Positions 22,290 to 33,201 of a stretch of 64,000 nucleotides of DNA are shown one piece after another; positions within the stretch are counted from its first letter, which is position 1, and the number at the start of each line of letters is the position of its first letter. The translations under genes and the position numbers were made by a program. The notes beneath the pieces were generated by a model. That model made no database searches. It worked only from the letters and a program-made list of their open reading frames with translations, and was not told the DNA's origin. Origin of the DNA: Lytechinus pictus (taxonomy: Eukaryota > Echinodermata > Echinoidea > Temnopleuroida > Toxopneustidae); the NCBI RefSeq assembly GCF_037042905.1, contig NC_087259.1, forward strand, positions 17,401,501-17,465,500, read 5' to 3'.

Positions 22290-22540
22290 TACTCATATTA
22301 TACGCTAGATGCTCAAGGCGCTCCTATATTACCCCGGCTAAGCTAGTCTACCGATTCTGGTGCGCATAGATTTTTGAGGAATTACTTCCTGCCGGTACCC
22401 ATGTACCTCACCTGGGGCAAGTGCAGCGGAGTGTGGATACATTTCTTGAAGGAAAACACGCCATGGCTAGGATTCGAACCCACGACCCTCTGTTTGTAAG
22501 GCGAGAGTCAGAAACACTAGACCATGACGCGCCCCTTGTA
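22290..22540 (-). mobile_element. tRNA-derived SINE, minus strand
   Basis: Read on the minus strand it has TGGTCTAGTGTTTCTGAC, the B-box GGGTTCGAATCC, the body phrase CAGGTGAGGTACATGGGTA and the end TAGCCGGGGTAATATAGG. It belongs to the family at 9764, 53011 and 55470. Confidence 0.85.
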
Positions 22541-23450
22541 GCTTTCTGCTAAATTTGAAACATTCTAGATAATTCATTATATTTATACCCACACTTTTAC
22601 TGGTTTAAGTATATTTGCTTAAATAATTACAAAAATGCATAAACTATGGAGTTGAAATTCAAATACAGCACTATTCTATGCATTACTTGCAGCATCCATT
22701 CCTTACAGCTGAAGATATTAACTTTTTATCATCCATATTCTCAAGTCTGGCTTAACTGAGACCATCATCTAATTCTACACTGAGATTATGGAAAGCTGTT
22801 AACTGTTGTTTCCTACATGTAGCATTTCAATGAAGAAATTAATTAATTCAGTTTTATCTCCGGTCAGTCATGATTTTTTTTAGTGCTGAATGTGGTGGTA
22901 CGTCATTGAGTGTCTACTTTTTGAGATGTGTCACACGTGGCTTTCCATAGTTAAACCACGGACAGATTGAATGAAATTGGAAGTTCAGAATTAATACAGG
23001 CCAATGATTTCACAAATCACGAGCAAGTACCAATTAATAGATCCCTACTCGGCCTGTGTTCTTAACTCTGGGTTAATTCGGTAAAAATCCATGTACATGT
23101 AGGTGAACTAAATGTATGGGAAGCCAAATGGGACGCAAATCTCTATTAAAAACAAGACCACTCGGGGCTCAAACTACAAACACTCCTTGGGGATATACGA
23201 ATAATAACTACAATAGATAGTATTATTATACTTTTAAACCATGGAGCTACTAGCATGACTAGTAGTTCCATGCTTGAACCCTTTATAAAACTTTTTCAAG
23301 CATGTATGTAGGAGAGAAAACAAAAATACAGTGTACATACACATTGAAACATGTTGGGCTTTCCAAAGTTTTAATACAGATTTCGAAATATGATTTCAAT
23401 CATGCTAGAATTCATAATATGGAACACAGTGATTGAAAATATGGATATCC
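22541..23450. other. Gene-free stretch
   Basis: No exons or paired ends recognised. An AT-rich (TATA)n tract follows at about 23455-23515. Confidence 0.4.
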
Positions 23451-23454
23451 TTCA

Positions 23455-23515
23455 TTTATATATATATATATTTATATATATATATTTATATATATATATA
23501 AATATATATTTATAT
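23455..23515. repeat. (TA)n microsatellite
   Basis: Interrupted TA dinucleotides. The tract directly precedes a SINE 3' fragment. Confidence 0.85.
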
Positions 23516-23600
23516 ATTAGCTTAGCCGGGTAATATAGGAGCGCCTTGAGCACCTAACAAGATGGATATGTGCGCAATATAAATACCCTATATTATTATA
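23516..23600 (+). mobile_element. 3' fragment of a SINE
   Basis: AGCTTAGCCGGGTAATATAG and GGAGCGCCTTGAGC match the end of the SINE at 22290-22540 (inverted there). The fragment ends in AATATAAATACCC and TATTATTAT. The tRNA head is missing, so this is a 5'-truncated copy. Confidence 0.7.
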
Positions 23601-24131
23601 TACATGTATAGATATATATATAATACTAAAAATAATAGTCAGATTTCAGATTTTATATAGCACATGATTGTCTCTATGTGCTTCAGAAAATAAAGGAGCT
23701 CATGTATATATATACATAGATATATATAAAATAAAATCTCATTTTGCAGCAGAACATCATACATCCATAAACATTGTACTAACATTCCTACATCTAGGCC
23801 TAAGTCACAAATTTGGATTTCTGAGCTGCGTATTCTCATGTGTGCCATCTGTTGGCACCTACTGCGACCCCTGCCTGCGGGGATAATGTACCATATACAT
23901 TATTGTTAAATGTCGTGCAATAAAACAGCCATAAACTACATGCCAACAGATGGGTGCAGAACACACAATATATGCATACAATATGTGCATGTATACTTTA
24001 TAAATAGCCCCTAAGAAGCCACACAAAACTAGTTTGACAAACCATTGTTAGGAGTGCTGACCTTGAGGCTCATTGCAATAAGAGAGAGAGGGTGGGTGGG
24101 GGGGGTCAGAATACAATGAAATAACAATATA
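23601..24131. other. Gene-free stretch
   Basis: Two short frames on opposite strands at 23639-23886 overlap each other and have no recognisable domain. A (GA)/G-rich tract lies near 24082-24106. Confidence 0.4.
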
Positions 24132-24947
24132 CAGTGCGTCCCAGAAAAAACGAAACCGAGATTAAGCGATGATTTATCATAATTTAATCACAAATACAAT
24201 AGACACAATGATCTACCAATGTAAAGCTTAGAATCTCCTCTTTCATCTGATATTACTTAGATTATTCCCCATTCACGCATGAGTGAGCAAAAACAATTTG
24301 AAGGATACCAAAAACTCATTTGGCGGGGGGTATCTGAATTTCAATAAGAAAATCACATGCCTAAAAAGTTCAATATCAGCTCTTTTATTTGATATCTTAA
24401 TCACAAAAAATGGTCAAGAAGTAAAAAAGTTATGTTCCCTCGAAACAATGCTTGTATTTCCATAATTTCATTAAATAAACGTGTTTTCACCGGTTTCCCA
24501 CAGAAGCTATCGCGTGGTTAACAAAAGACTTAATGCATGGCTGATCGTCAACAAAACGGAGTGTCAAGTGAGTTTGAACGCTAGCCTGTAGAACCTCTTA
24601 ATTTTATGAAATTATTGAAATTCAAGCATATTTCAAATAACCATAACTTTGCTATTTCTTGACCATTTTCTGTAATTGAGGTATCAAATTAAAGAGCAGA
24701 TATTGAACTTTGTAAAAATGTGGTTTTCTTTTTGAAACCCAGATACAGCCCGCCAAATGACTTTTTGGTATCCCCTCTTCCTATTGTTTTTGCTCACTCA
24801 TGCGTGAATGAGAAATAATCTAAGTAATTTCAGATGAAAGGGGAGATTCTAAGCTTTACAATGGTAGGTCATTTGTCTATTGTATTTGTGACTAAGTTAT
24901 AATAAATCATCGATAAATCTCGGTTTCGTTTTTTGTGGGACGCACTG
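24132..24947. mobile_element. 816-bp mariner-like long-TIR element
   Basis: The ends CAGTGCGTCCCA and TGGGACGCACTG are flanked by TA on both sides (24130-24131 and 24948-24949), the Tc1/mariner target signature. Inverted similarity extends several hundred bases (CGAAACCGAGAT facing ATCTCGGTTTCG; CACAAATACAATAGACA facing TGTCTATTGTATTTGTG). No transposase frame survives, so it is a foldback, non-autonomous copy. Confidence 0.88.
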
Positions 24948-24949
24948 TA

Positions 24950-26498
24950 TAACAAAGGAAATCCATACAACTATATGTTATCTCATGCATGCAAATTCCA
25001 TTTTTTTTCCTCCACCTTTTTAGTTGACATAAATAGAACAGAAAAAGAAACAAACAAGGTCAAAAAGAATGATATTCAACCCATACACAAAAAAGAGAAC
25101 GCAGATGCGATTACATGTTAACAAGGCCATAAAGATCCACATAAAATGACATCGAGTTTGGCTTCTTTGCAGAAAAATTGGGGATGATTTTCCTTTTTTG
25201 TTTCGGGATTGTGCAGAAAATTTTAATTATCAAATTTGATTATTATTTCTGGTTTATAGAGAAAAGCTTTCAAATATGTTCTGTACAGTCCTATGTAAAA
25301 AAAAAAAAGCTACACAAGGGACATTTTGTGTAGCAGTCAAATTGCAATGCGATACCAGGAAAATCATTCCTGCTGTGCAGTTAAGTTATCTAAAAAAAAA
25401 GGAAAACTGAGCAAAGGATAGTATATAACAAATATCATACGTTTACCTCCCAAATTCAAAATGGTTGCGAGGTCTGCAAAGTACCGGTAGGCTCAAATAC
25501 ACCTTGCATTTTTCACATTTTAAGATACAAGTATTCAGTTATTTGTACCACAATGACGTCACAGAAAAATATAATCAATGATAAAATGAATACTCTCCTG
25601 AGAAACATACATTTCAATATAATTAATTAGTCTTTCTTTTCCTCTTAAAGATCTTATTTTCATATGGTAATTATAGTTACTATTTCCTGTGGGGGTGGGA
25701 CAGAAAGAGCCCATTCAATACAAATTTCACTGTCAAAATCATTTTTATGGTTTCAGTAGAGTAATGTATAAAAAAATGCCAGGCTAAGGATTCCTAGGTA
25801 ACAGACTGACTTATTGAGTGCAGCCCAATATACATGCAATAACTCATTTCTCCATCATCATTGTATTCCCATTTTCAGCTCAAATAATTGAAAAAAAATT
25901 GTAAAGCACAATACTTTATACAAATTTTCAGTTGTGCTTTTTCAGAGTTCTTATTACTTACAGGTAATTACATGCACAACATTCATATTCTGCTCCTCTT
26001 ATTTCACTTATTGTTAGGAACATATTGAATGTTATTTCTTGGCAAAATATAATTTTTCAATATAACCTGCATTTTACAGGCATATACTTGTACAGAACAA
26101 TTATACAGAATATATTTTCTTTCGTTGTGCAATACTAAAGTACATATGCAGTGCACGTCTATAATAAAAAAAATACAAACACCACTATAAGACACTCCAG
26201 AATATGAACTTTAAAGGAGAAATATATTGATAATATATCAATGAAAAGGTAATGATATGTGGATTATCATTACGTCATTTGAGAAAAATGAAAATAATAA
26301 ATTAAAAAGCGCTAAAATGCCTCTCCGAAATATGCCTCGAATGGGTCTCTGAATTGACTTGAATTCAATGGCGTGTATGCTTGTACGAGAGACCTGACTG
26401 GCTCTCCCACATCAAGTTCCACTCTCGTGCAAGACCTATTGCAAATGCAAGGGTACGTACGATTTCTCCACACTGTCACTGAATAGTTTGATCACGAA
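24950..26498. other. Gene-free stretch
   Basis: AT-rich, with A-runs near 25300 and 25390 and no recognised elements. Small frames at 24933 (+) and 26004 (-) are judged to be chance. Confidence 0.4.
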
Positions 26499-26634
26499 AT
26501 GAAAGAAAACCCACTAGTTATATCTAGATTTGGATTTCGAATAAATGTTGAAGATATTGATGATGAAGATTCTAGCTCTAGTGAACAACGAAGTGACATG
26601 GAAGAAGGAAAATTAGGGGAATTACGCCGTGATG
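26499..26634 (+). CDS. Possible first coding exon of an unrecognised gene
   Basis: ATG at 26499 opens 45 codons plus one base, ending at a consensus donor GTGAGT (26635). The peptide has a short hydrophobic/aromatic start (VISRFGFRINVED) and then a strongly acidic, serine-rich run (DIDDEDSSSSEQRSDMEEG). The composition is more protein-like than neighbouring chance frames. No domain or family is recognised and no downstream partner exon was found. If unspliced, the frame stops at 26717. Confidence 0.3.
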
Positions 26635-26717
26635 GTGAGTGGGACGAACCCCTGTCCTACATCAACTCACATTCAGTTGCAACGTGCAGCACGGCGCATG
26701 CACCACCAAATCAATAA

Positions 26718-27268
26718 AAACCAAGTCCATGACAGAATATCTTCACTCACTCAACAAATTTGACTTTGAAATATAATAACAAATAATAATAAAAAATAAT
26801 GCTTGCACTGTACTTACAAACAAGTAAAATAATGTCTGAACCAAATAATTTATATATCCGAATCAGCTGACGAATAGCAGCAAATGATATGCACCGATGG
26901 GAAAGTAAACTTAAAGTGGGGGATAGATACATGTACTCGCTCATTCTGTAATTTATACTTTGTTGAATCAAATGTTTGAGGTAAATTAAAATTTAGATGT
27001 AAAACTAAAAGATCAACTAGCTAGCTAGATGTAAACAAGAGCTACACTGCATGTGCACGTGCTACAGCGCAGTGGGGTATAATGTGCACGAAAACATTTC
27101 ATCGTCATTGTGCCCCAGTCATCGTATAAAACATCTTTTTACAGTGAAGGACGACACTCAGGTAGAATTCGATTTCAATCAATCCATCCTCTAATATATA
27201 TAACTTCATATGTGATCATAAACAGTGTAAAATAACTGACTCACGTTAAAAGCAACTAAATAGACCTA
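26718..27268. other. Gene-free stretch
   Basis: AT-rich; nothing recognised. Confidence 0.4.
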
Positions 27269-27655
27269 GAGTCTAGTCAAAGTCGTCGTATTTTGCTGAG
27301 TTTACAACGTAACAGATTGTATCCTAACGAAAGTGGGTCTCTCTATTATAATGCTACTGCTCAACAAATGTTATTATTCCCATTCACATGAATACAAAAT
27401 GTAAATCAATGTCAGTGAAAAATCGCACAGCCTAGAGTCTAGTCAAAGTCGTCGTATTTTGCTGAGCATTGCAGTGAACTGTGCGAGGTAAAGTTAGTAG
27501 ATCCATTATTTATTTAGAGTTTACAACGTAATAGATTGTATCCTAACAAAAGTGGGTCTATTTATTATCTCTGAGAATGCTACTGCTCAGCAAATGTTAT
27601 TCCCATTCACATGAATACAAAATATAATCAATGTCAGTGAAAATCGCATAGCCTA
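27269..27655 (+). repeat. Tandem duplication, about 160-220 bp unit
   Basis: AGAGTCTAGTCAAAGTCGTC, then GTATTTTGCTGAG, TTTACAACGTAA, AGATTGTATCCTAAC, AAAGTGGGTCT and TTCCCATTCACATGAATAC, occur twice in the same order. The second copy has extra sequence after GCTGAG. Confidence 0.85.
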
Positions 27656-27759
27656 CTGCAATAGGTACATGCATTGTCAATTTCCTCAGTACTGAGTATT
27701 GAACAAGAATTGACGTCATCAAAAAGAGACCTGCTTCACGGCCGGTATTTCCTGTTCGA

Positions 27760-28110
27760 AGCATTCAGAGAGAACTCTAAAAAGCATCAATAAACTGACT
27801 TTTATCGGTCCCCATGATAAATGAATTATACCACCGTGTTGTTCCTATCAGGGGTGTGAGTGGTCACAAATAATAAGATCTGAAAAAAGCTGAAGAATGT
27901 TGAAAAAGTCTGAAATAGAAAGAGCTCCCATACTTTTTGTACAGAGGAAGGCCAAAAATAAGCTGAAATTAAGCTGAAAATCAAAACAAAAAAATCTGAA
28001 ATCAGATAAAAATCTGAACTCTCACACCCCTGGTTCCTATTTTCTGCTTTAATTTGATATATAATTTGCCGTTTTGGGGATTTTCAATATATTTCTACAT
28101 GAAACCCTGT
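27760..28110. repeat. Dispersed repeat interrupted by the hAT MITE; uninterrupted copy at 59565-59700
   Basis: CATTCAGAGAGAACTCT, AACTGACTTTTATCGGTC, TTTCTGCTTTAAT and GGGGATTTTCAATATATTTC occur here on both sides of the MITE, and in one continuous run at 59565-59700. Confidence 0.8.
27841..28040. mobile_element. 184-bp hAT MITE, copy 2, with 8-bp target duplication
   Basis: The element at 27849-28032 has the same CAGGGGTGTGAG...CTCACACCCCTG ends as copy 1 and is flanked by the perfect duplication GTTCCTAT (27841-27848 and 28033-28040). The near-identity to copy 1 points to a young family. Confidence 0.93.
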
Positions 28111-30048
28111 GTGATTTATTGATGTACATGACAAATATACATATTACTTTATCATAACATGTAAATACTTAACACAGACTATACAAAACAAATGTACAAA
28201 CATGTATTCTCCCCATAAATGACACCAAGCACATTAATAGTAAAATACTATGAACAGGTCAATGAACTTAAAATACATATCTACAAATAAATGCCCATTT
28301 AGGCTGCACACATAACACTGGGATTGCTGTGATTTTGCTTTAAAAATACACAGGGGCTGTGGAGAGGTTTTGAAAGTGGGGCGCTGACCATACTAATAAA
28401 AAAAAACACAATAATATGGTAATTTTTACGTTTTTGTGTGTGTGGGGGGGGGGCTGAAACCCCTGCCCCTTATTCTGCGGTCCTGATACACTGCACACAC
28501 GTACATGTAGTGGCAAAAGAAAAGAAAAATGTTTTGTAATTTCGAGTTATTATGACATGTACCTGTCTACTTGCAGTTCTAAACTAGTCTGCAGGCACAG
28601 ACCCTGATTAAAACTTTGATCAACATGTGTGTCTCCACGCAAAGACTAGCACATACAGAACTGGCTGTTTGAGGGCCTTCAATACACAAGTCATGAGTAG
28701 GCTGCAATTCAGAGCCTTTACTCGAGTGAAGGACTTGCACAGCAGACTAGTTCTATACAGCAAACGGTGATTGTGAATTTGGGAACCTGTAAATCCCCAT
28801 CAACATTTATGACCTGTCACCCTAAAACCAACAAGAAACTCCAAATATGTGTAAAATTTGCCACGATTCATGACAAACCGAGAAAGAGACAAGCTCCATG
28901 TTCATCTTCAAAGATAACCAATGAAATTCTGAAAATATACATTATTACAAAACAAATTTCCCCTCTTGAAGCAATATTGCCAATTCGAGGATTTACATAG
29001 AAAGGAATAAGATCTTTCAAATACTTCTTACCAAATTTCATTGAATGTCTGTAATGATTATTTTCTTGCTATGCCCTCTTACAGAATGGTTCCTTTTCCT
29101 CAAACTGCCTCCCCCCGTTACAGTCCATCACATTTTGCCCCTTACCATGTAGATGTAGAGGATACTTTCAACAAACTAATCGAACTGTATTAATATGGAC
29201 AGACTCAGTTTTGGAAATCAAATACTAGTACATGTATTACAAACCTCTCCAAAAGCAACAAGTGCACATACTAGTCACACACTGATCTTATTTTCGATTG
29301 AGCAAATCAATAAATTTATGATCATTAGTTTGAAAATAAGACATCTTTAAGTGTGGATCCAGGATACGACACTACATGTACATGTATGTTCTCTGTCTTG
29401 TGCACTAAAAACATGCTACTAATATTTTGACTATCACTCTGAGTCTATATACAAGTACAAAATCAATTAGTTTTCCTAACGACTAAACTTGATTATAACG
29501 ACTACAACACTTGATTATGAAAGAACGATTAATTCTTATTTCACTTTATACCTAATGACATGTCTTGACAGATCTGTCTTATAAAATTGTATAATTCAAA
29601 GCTATCATCTCCAAAATCTTTCACTACTGTGTTCTTTCTGTTATTATAGCATTAAAATTGTATGAAAATATATGTATTTGTCTACCTGTTCTGTATAATC
29701 ATTGCACACACACCATATATAGTATATTTGTAGAATTTCAGGTTTAACAATTGAATATAGTGTTATGTGCTACATTAACTACAACATATTAAAAATATAT
29801 ATATTTTTTCCTTTGAAGCCATGTAGAGGTGTCACAGAAAGAGATTATAACTGATTGCACCTATTTATATATGGTTTTACAATTAATTGTACGATTGATC
29901 TGATGATGTAATAGAATTTACAACTTCACTCAACCGAGACAATAATTCAATACCTATATTCAATTAATAATATACAACATACTCTCAACATTATCAATTT
30001 CCAGGGGGGGGGGCTGGGGTTAAACAAAGCGAGTATTTTTGTATGTGC
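28041..30048. other. Gene-free stretch with a hAT-like remnant
   Basis: 28350-28490 resembles the small hAT-like elements at 20248 and 49236 (AGGGGCTGTGGAGAGGTTTT, GTGGGGGGGGGGCTGAAAC). The rest is AT-rich without a coding signal. The plus frame at 28767-29000 has no recognisable domain. Confidence 0.45.
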
Positions 30049-30536
30049 CAGTGTTGTGGGTCTCGAGGCTGCAAAATCGTCCTGGGCCTCATCCTCGAGG
30101 ACGGGAGGTTAATCCTCGCCCTCAGACGCAATCCTCGGGTCAAGGCCGGTCGAGGCCAGGATAATTTTAGGGTGTGCAAATGCCGAATGTTGTCAGTTGC
30201 TCTAAAATATCATTGAAACTTATAGAGAGACTGGTGAGAGAGTTGACTGTCGAGTACGCCAATCCACCTGTATGAGTATGCCCTTCTATCTTACTTTCTT
30301 TTGTCTTTCTATTTTGTTCTTGATGTTAAAGCCAATTCATGCAGCGCATCTGCACTGCATGCTGCACTGACAATGACGTGACAGAGACTCGACTTTGCCA
30401 TGCACGTGCTAGTACTGTAAAAACATGTTTGGCCTTGGTCTGGCCTCGACCCTTCCGGCCTTGGCCTCGGGTGGGTCGGCCTTGACCTTGTCCTTGGCTC
30501 GGTCAATCCGGCCTCGGACACAACACTGGTATGTGC
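30041..30536. mobile_element. 480-bp hAT element with 8-bp target duplication and GC-rich interior
   Basis: The element at 30049-30528 begins CAGTGTTGTG and ends CACAACACTG, flanked by the perfect 8-bp duplication GTATGTGC. The interior near both ends is full of GGCCTCGG/GGCCTTGG/TCCTCG words in opposite orientation, so it can fold back. The minus frames across it (29994-30179 and 30309-30563) are artefacts of this GC-rich repeat. Confidence 0.92.
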
Positions 30537-31084
30537 CATGGTACTTTTTTCAAACTTAAACAAGGTGACCTTTTTCTAAAACATCATGAATTCATTAATT
30601 TATTTCAGTTATCTAGTTTAAAAGATATATTTGTAAAAGCTTAATTACTTTCAAGGTATTCATCATATTTACTATTATTTTTATCATTATTAAATTATTA
30701 TCATTATTATCATTAGTAGTAGAAGTGGCAGTATCATTACTATAATTCCTATTATTATTATTATACCATGTACATGTATCTACAGAAACAGGAAATACTA
30801 CTATCAGATCCATACATAATACAGTGGTGTACTCTCATGTTCATACTAGATGGTCTCTTGACTTAAATAAAACATCCATCAGTGTCATAATTTTTTCTAA
30901 AGAAAATTTGCAAAATGTCCTTTGTAAACAAAGAAGAACACACAAAATTGTCAAGAAATCAATGAATTTATGGATATATATTTATATCTAGAATTTTTTT
31001 TAACAAACATGCATTTCATATGTTGACTTTGGTGGCTTTCCATAGTTGCGATTGATCAGATCAATCGCAACTCTTTGTAAGACG

Positions 31085-31330
31085 GGCCCCAGAAGGGTAA
31101 GATGAAAACATGTCACTGTGACCTTGATCTTTGACCTTTTGACCTAAAAATAGAAAGGCTTCATGGGATCCATGCTAGTATCATACAAACCAAATTATAC
31201 GAGCCTAGGTTATGTTAAACGGAAGTTATCGTGTTTACAAGGAATAGTTAACGGACAGACAGACAGATGGGCACCAAGCGTGATACCATTATACATGTAC
31301 GTCTCGTCTAGGACGAGCGTATAAAAAGGT
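31085..31330. mobile_element. Fragment of a tandem-half-site repeat element
   Basis: It contains TGACCTTTTGACCT (31132-31145, AGGTCA half-sites spaced by two), a GGACAGACAGACAGATGG phrase and an end hairpin CTCGTC-TAG-GACGAG followed by GTATAAAAA. Similar sequence phrases are widespread repeat material in marine invertebrates as I recall; no left end was found. Confidence 0.45.
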
Positions 31331-32145
31331 GTTGAAATCATCTACAATGAACCTTTTCCTACATAAAAAGGGTGTTTCTATGGCCAATAACATGTTGAGA
31401 AAGTCTGAATTCAGACTACACTGAAAGGAAGCAGCATCCCTGATAGAGCTACCTGTATGTATGCACATATGTTACATGTACAACCATATTGACAAAAACA
31501 CAACAACATAAACCAAAAACATGCATTGTTCAAAGTGTAAGCAGGTGTCCATCTAAAGTGAATACCGTATTGATTCAGGGAAACGTGACAGACCATTTGT
31601 GGAATTTCAAACCATATCCATATCATTTCTAATGCAGGAATATCGGCAATTTCACAGAACAGTTCGGCTTTTAATATTGATTGCATATCAAAGTCCCGAG
31701 CCAATAATTCAGGCACTTTGTGTGGAAACAAGAATACTGTTCCAACAATAAAGACCCAAACGAAAATGTACTCTCCCAGAAAGATGAAGTCAATCAATGA
31801 TATATTTTTTAATAGTAAAACATATTCATGTATGTCTATGCATGTGTACAATTTACTATGAAACAAAGCTCACACTGACAAATTGTACCCCGTTATCAAA
31901 GATCTCAGTGTCTATTTTAAAGGGTCTGTCACATTGTTCCGTGCAAGTCTTGCGTGCGACTTGGCAGTTGAGGGTGACTAATTCTGCTACCCACAGCTCG
32001 CTTGCAGAGTACACTTACATGGTTTTCGTCACAATCTAAATGAAATTATTTGAAATACAGTTATATTTGCTGGAATGGCAGGTAAAGTTTTAGGTGTACA
32101 TGTTGGTACATTCCTAAAGTCAAGTCATTCGTACAAGTACATTTG
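31331..32145. other. Gene-free stretch
   Basis: The 151-codon minus frame at 31411-31866 has no recognised domain, ends in a hydrophobic mix and lacks support, so it was not called. A fragment starting AAAGGGTCTGTCACATTGTT at 31919 resembles the start of 57829. Confidence 0.35.
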
Positions 32146-32677
32146 CAAGCAGCATTATGCAAATCCCTTGGTGTCGGAGATTGATGAAAAGAAACTGCAC
32201 ACATATCCTATGGTAAATAATATTCTCTTGATATCTTTATGCATACAATGCAAATACTTGGGTTTAATACAGTAGTTCAAAGCAGCATTATGCAAATCCC
32301 TTGGTGTCAGAGATTGATGAAAAGAAACTGCACACATATCCTATGGTAAATAATATTCTCTTGATATCTTTATGCATACAATGCAAATACTTGGGTTTAA
32401 TACAGTAGTTCAAAGCAGCATTATGCAAATCCCTTGGTGTCAGAGATTGATGAAAAGAAACTGCACACATATCCTATGGTAAATAATATTCTCTTGATAT
32501 CTTCATGCATACAATGCAAATACTTGGGTTTAATACAGTAGTTCAAAGCAGCATTATGCAAATCCCTTGGTGTCAGAGATTGATGAAAAGAATCTGCACA
32601 CATATCCTATGGTAAATAATATTCTCTTGATATCTTCATGCATACAATGCAAATACTTGGGTTTAATACAGTAGTTC
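32146..32677 (+). repeat. 133-bp tandem array, four copies
   Basis: Units start near 32146, 32279, 32412 and 32545 with AGCAGCATTATGCAAATCCC and end with GGGTTTAATACAGTAG. Copies differ at only a few positions, so the expansion is recent. The identical 60-codon minus frames are the repeat read three times, not genes. Confidence 0.95.
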
Positions 32678-32836
32678 AAAGTATCTACATACATGTACGT
32701 ACGTACCACATTAAATCAAAACACTGGTCTTTGAAGACATTTACAAGCATACCGGTATTCTCCATTACGCTTTTAGGTTGGAGTACCTACTGAAAACTGA
32801 TTGGAAAAGTCATAAGAGAGGTCTGCAAAGGATCCT

Positions 32837-32929
32837 CTAGTCATCTTCCAGCATGTTCTCTAGGATCAAGTAATTCCTGAGACCAAGCTGACCAGCAACC
32901 TGAGTAAATACCAAATGGTCCTTGATGAG
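32837..32929 (-). pseudogene. Second copy of the nuclear-receptor C-terminal exon end
   Basis: On the minus strand this encodes NLIKDHLVFTQVAGQLGLRN and then a tail ending ENMLEDD and TAG. It is a near-copy of the last 31 codons of the gene at 32951-33201, in the same orientation, 114 bp downstream. Nine of the 15 changed codons are silent. The frame is closed by TGA four codons upstream and there is no good splice acceptor, so as it stands it looks like a remnant. Confidence 0.8.
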
Positions 32930-32950
32930 ATTCAATAGATGTCAATTTCT

Positions 32951-33201
32951 CTAGTCATCTTCCAGCATATTCGCAAGGTTTGAGTAGTTCCTAGGACCAA
33001 GCTGTCCCGCAACCTGTGTAAAGACTAAGTGCTCCTTGATGAGATGGGAGAGACGTTCAAGCTCTGAGAGCTTGAGGAGGAGCTCTCCTATCTTCATGCT
33101 TGCAGAGATGCCTTCCCTTGCCATGCCAAGGTCAAAGAGATTCTCCTGGACTCTTTCCTGGTAACTGCGTACCCTTGATGGCTGGGAGAGGTTTTTCGCA
33201 T
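32951..33201 (-). CDS. Nuclear receptor LBD, last exon
   Basis: 251 nt from the acceptor to TAG at 32953-32951. It encodes DAKNLSQPSRVRSYQERVQE onward to the C-terminus. Helix 9 (YQERVQENL), helix 10 (IGELLLKLSELERLS) and helix 11 (HLIKEHLVFTQV) can be seen. Confidence 0.88.

Noticed and set aside
31411-31866. 151-codon minus-strand gene
   Set aside because: It is one of the longest uninterrupted frames in the window but has no recognised domain, cysteine-rich chance-like composition and no clear splice or start context.
32146-32677. CRISPR array
   Set aside because: The whole 133-bp unit is repeated without unique spacers in a eukaryotic context; it is an ordinary tandem array.
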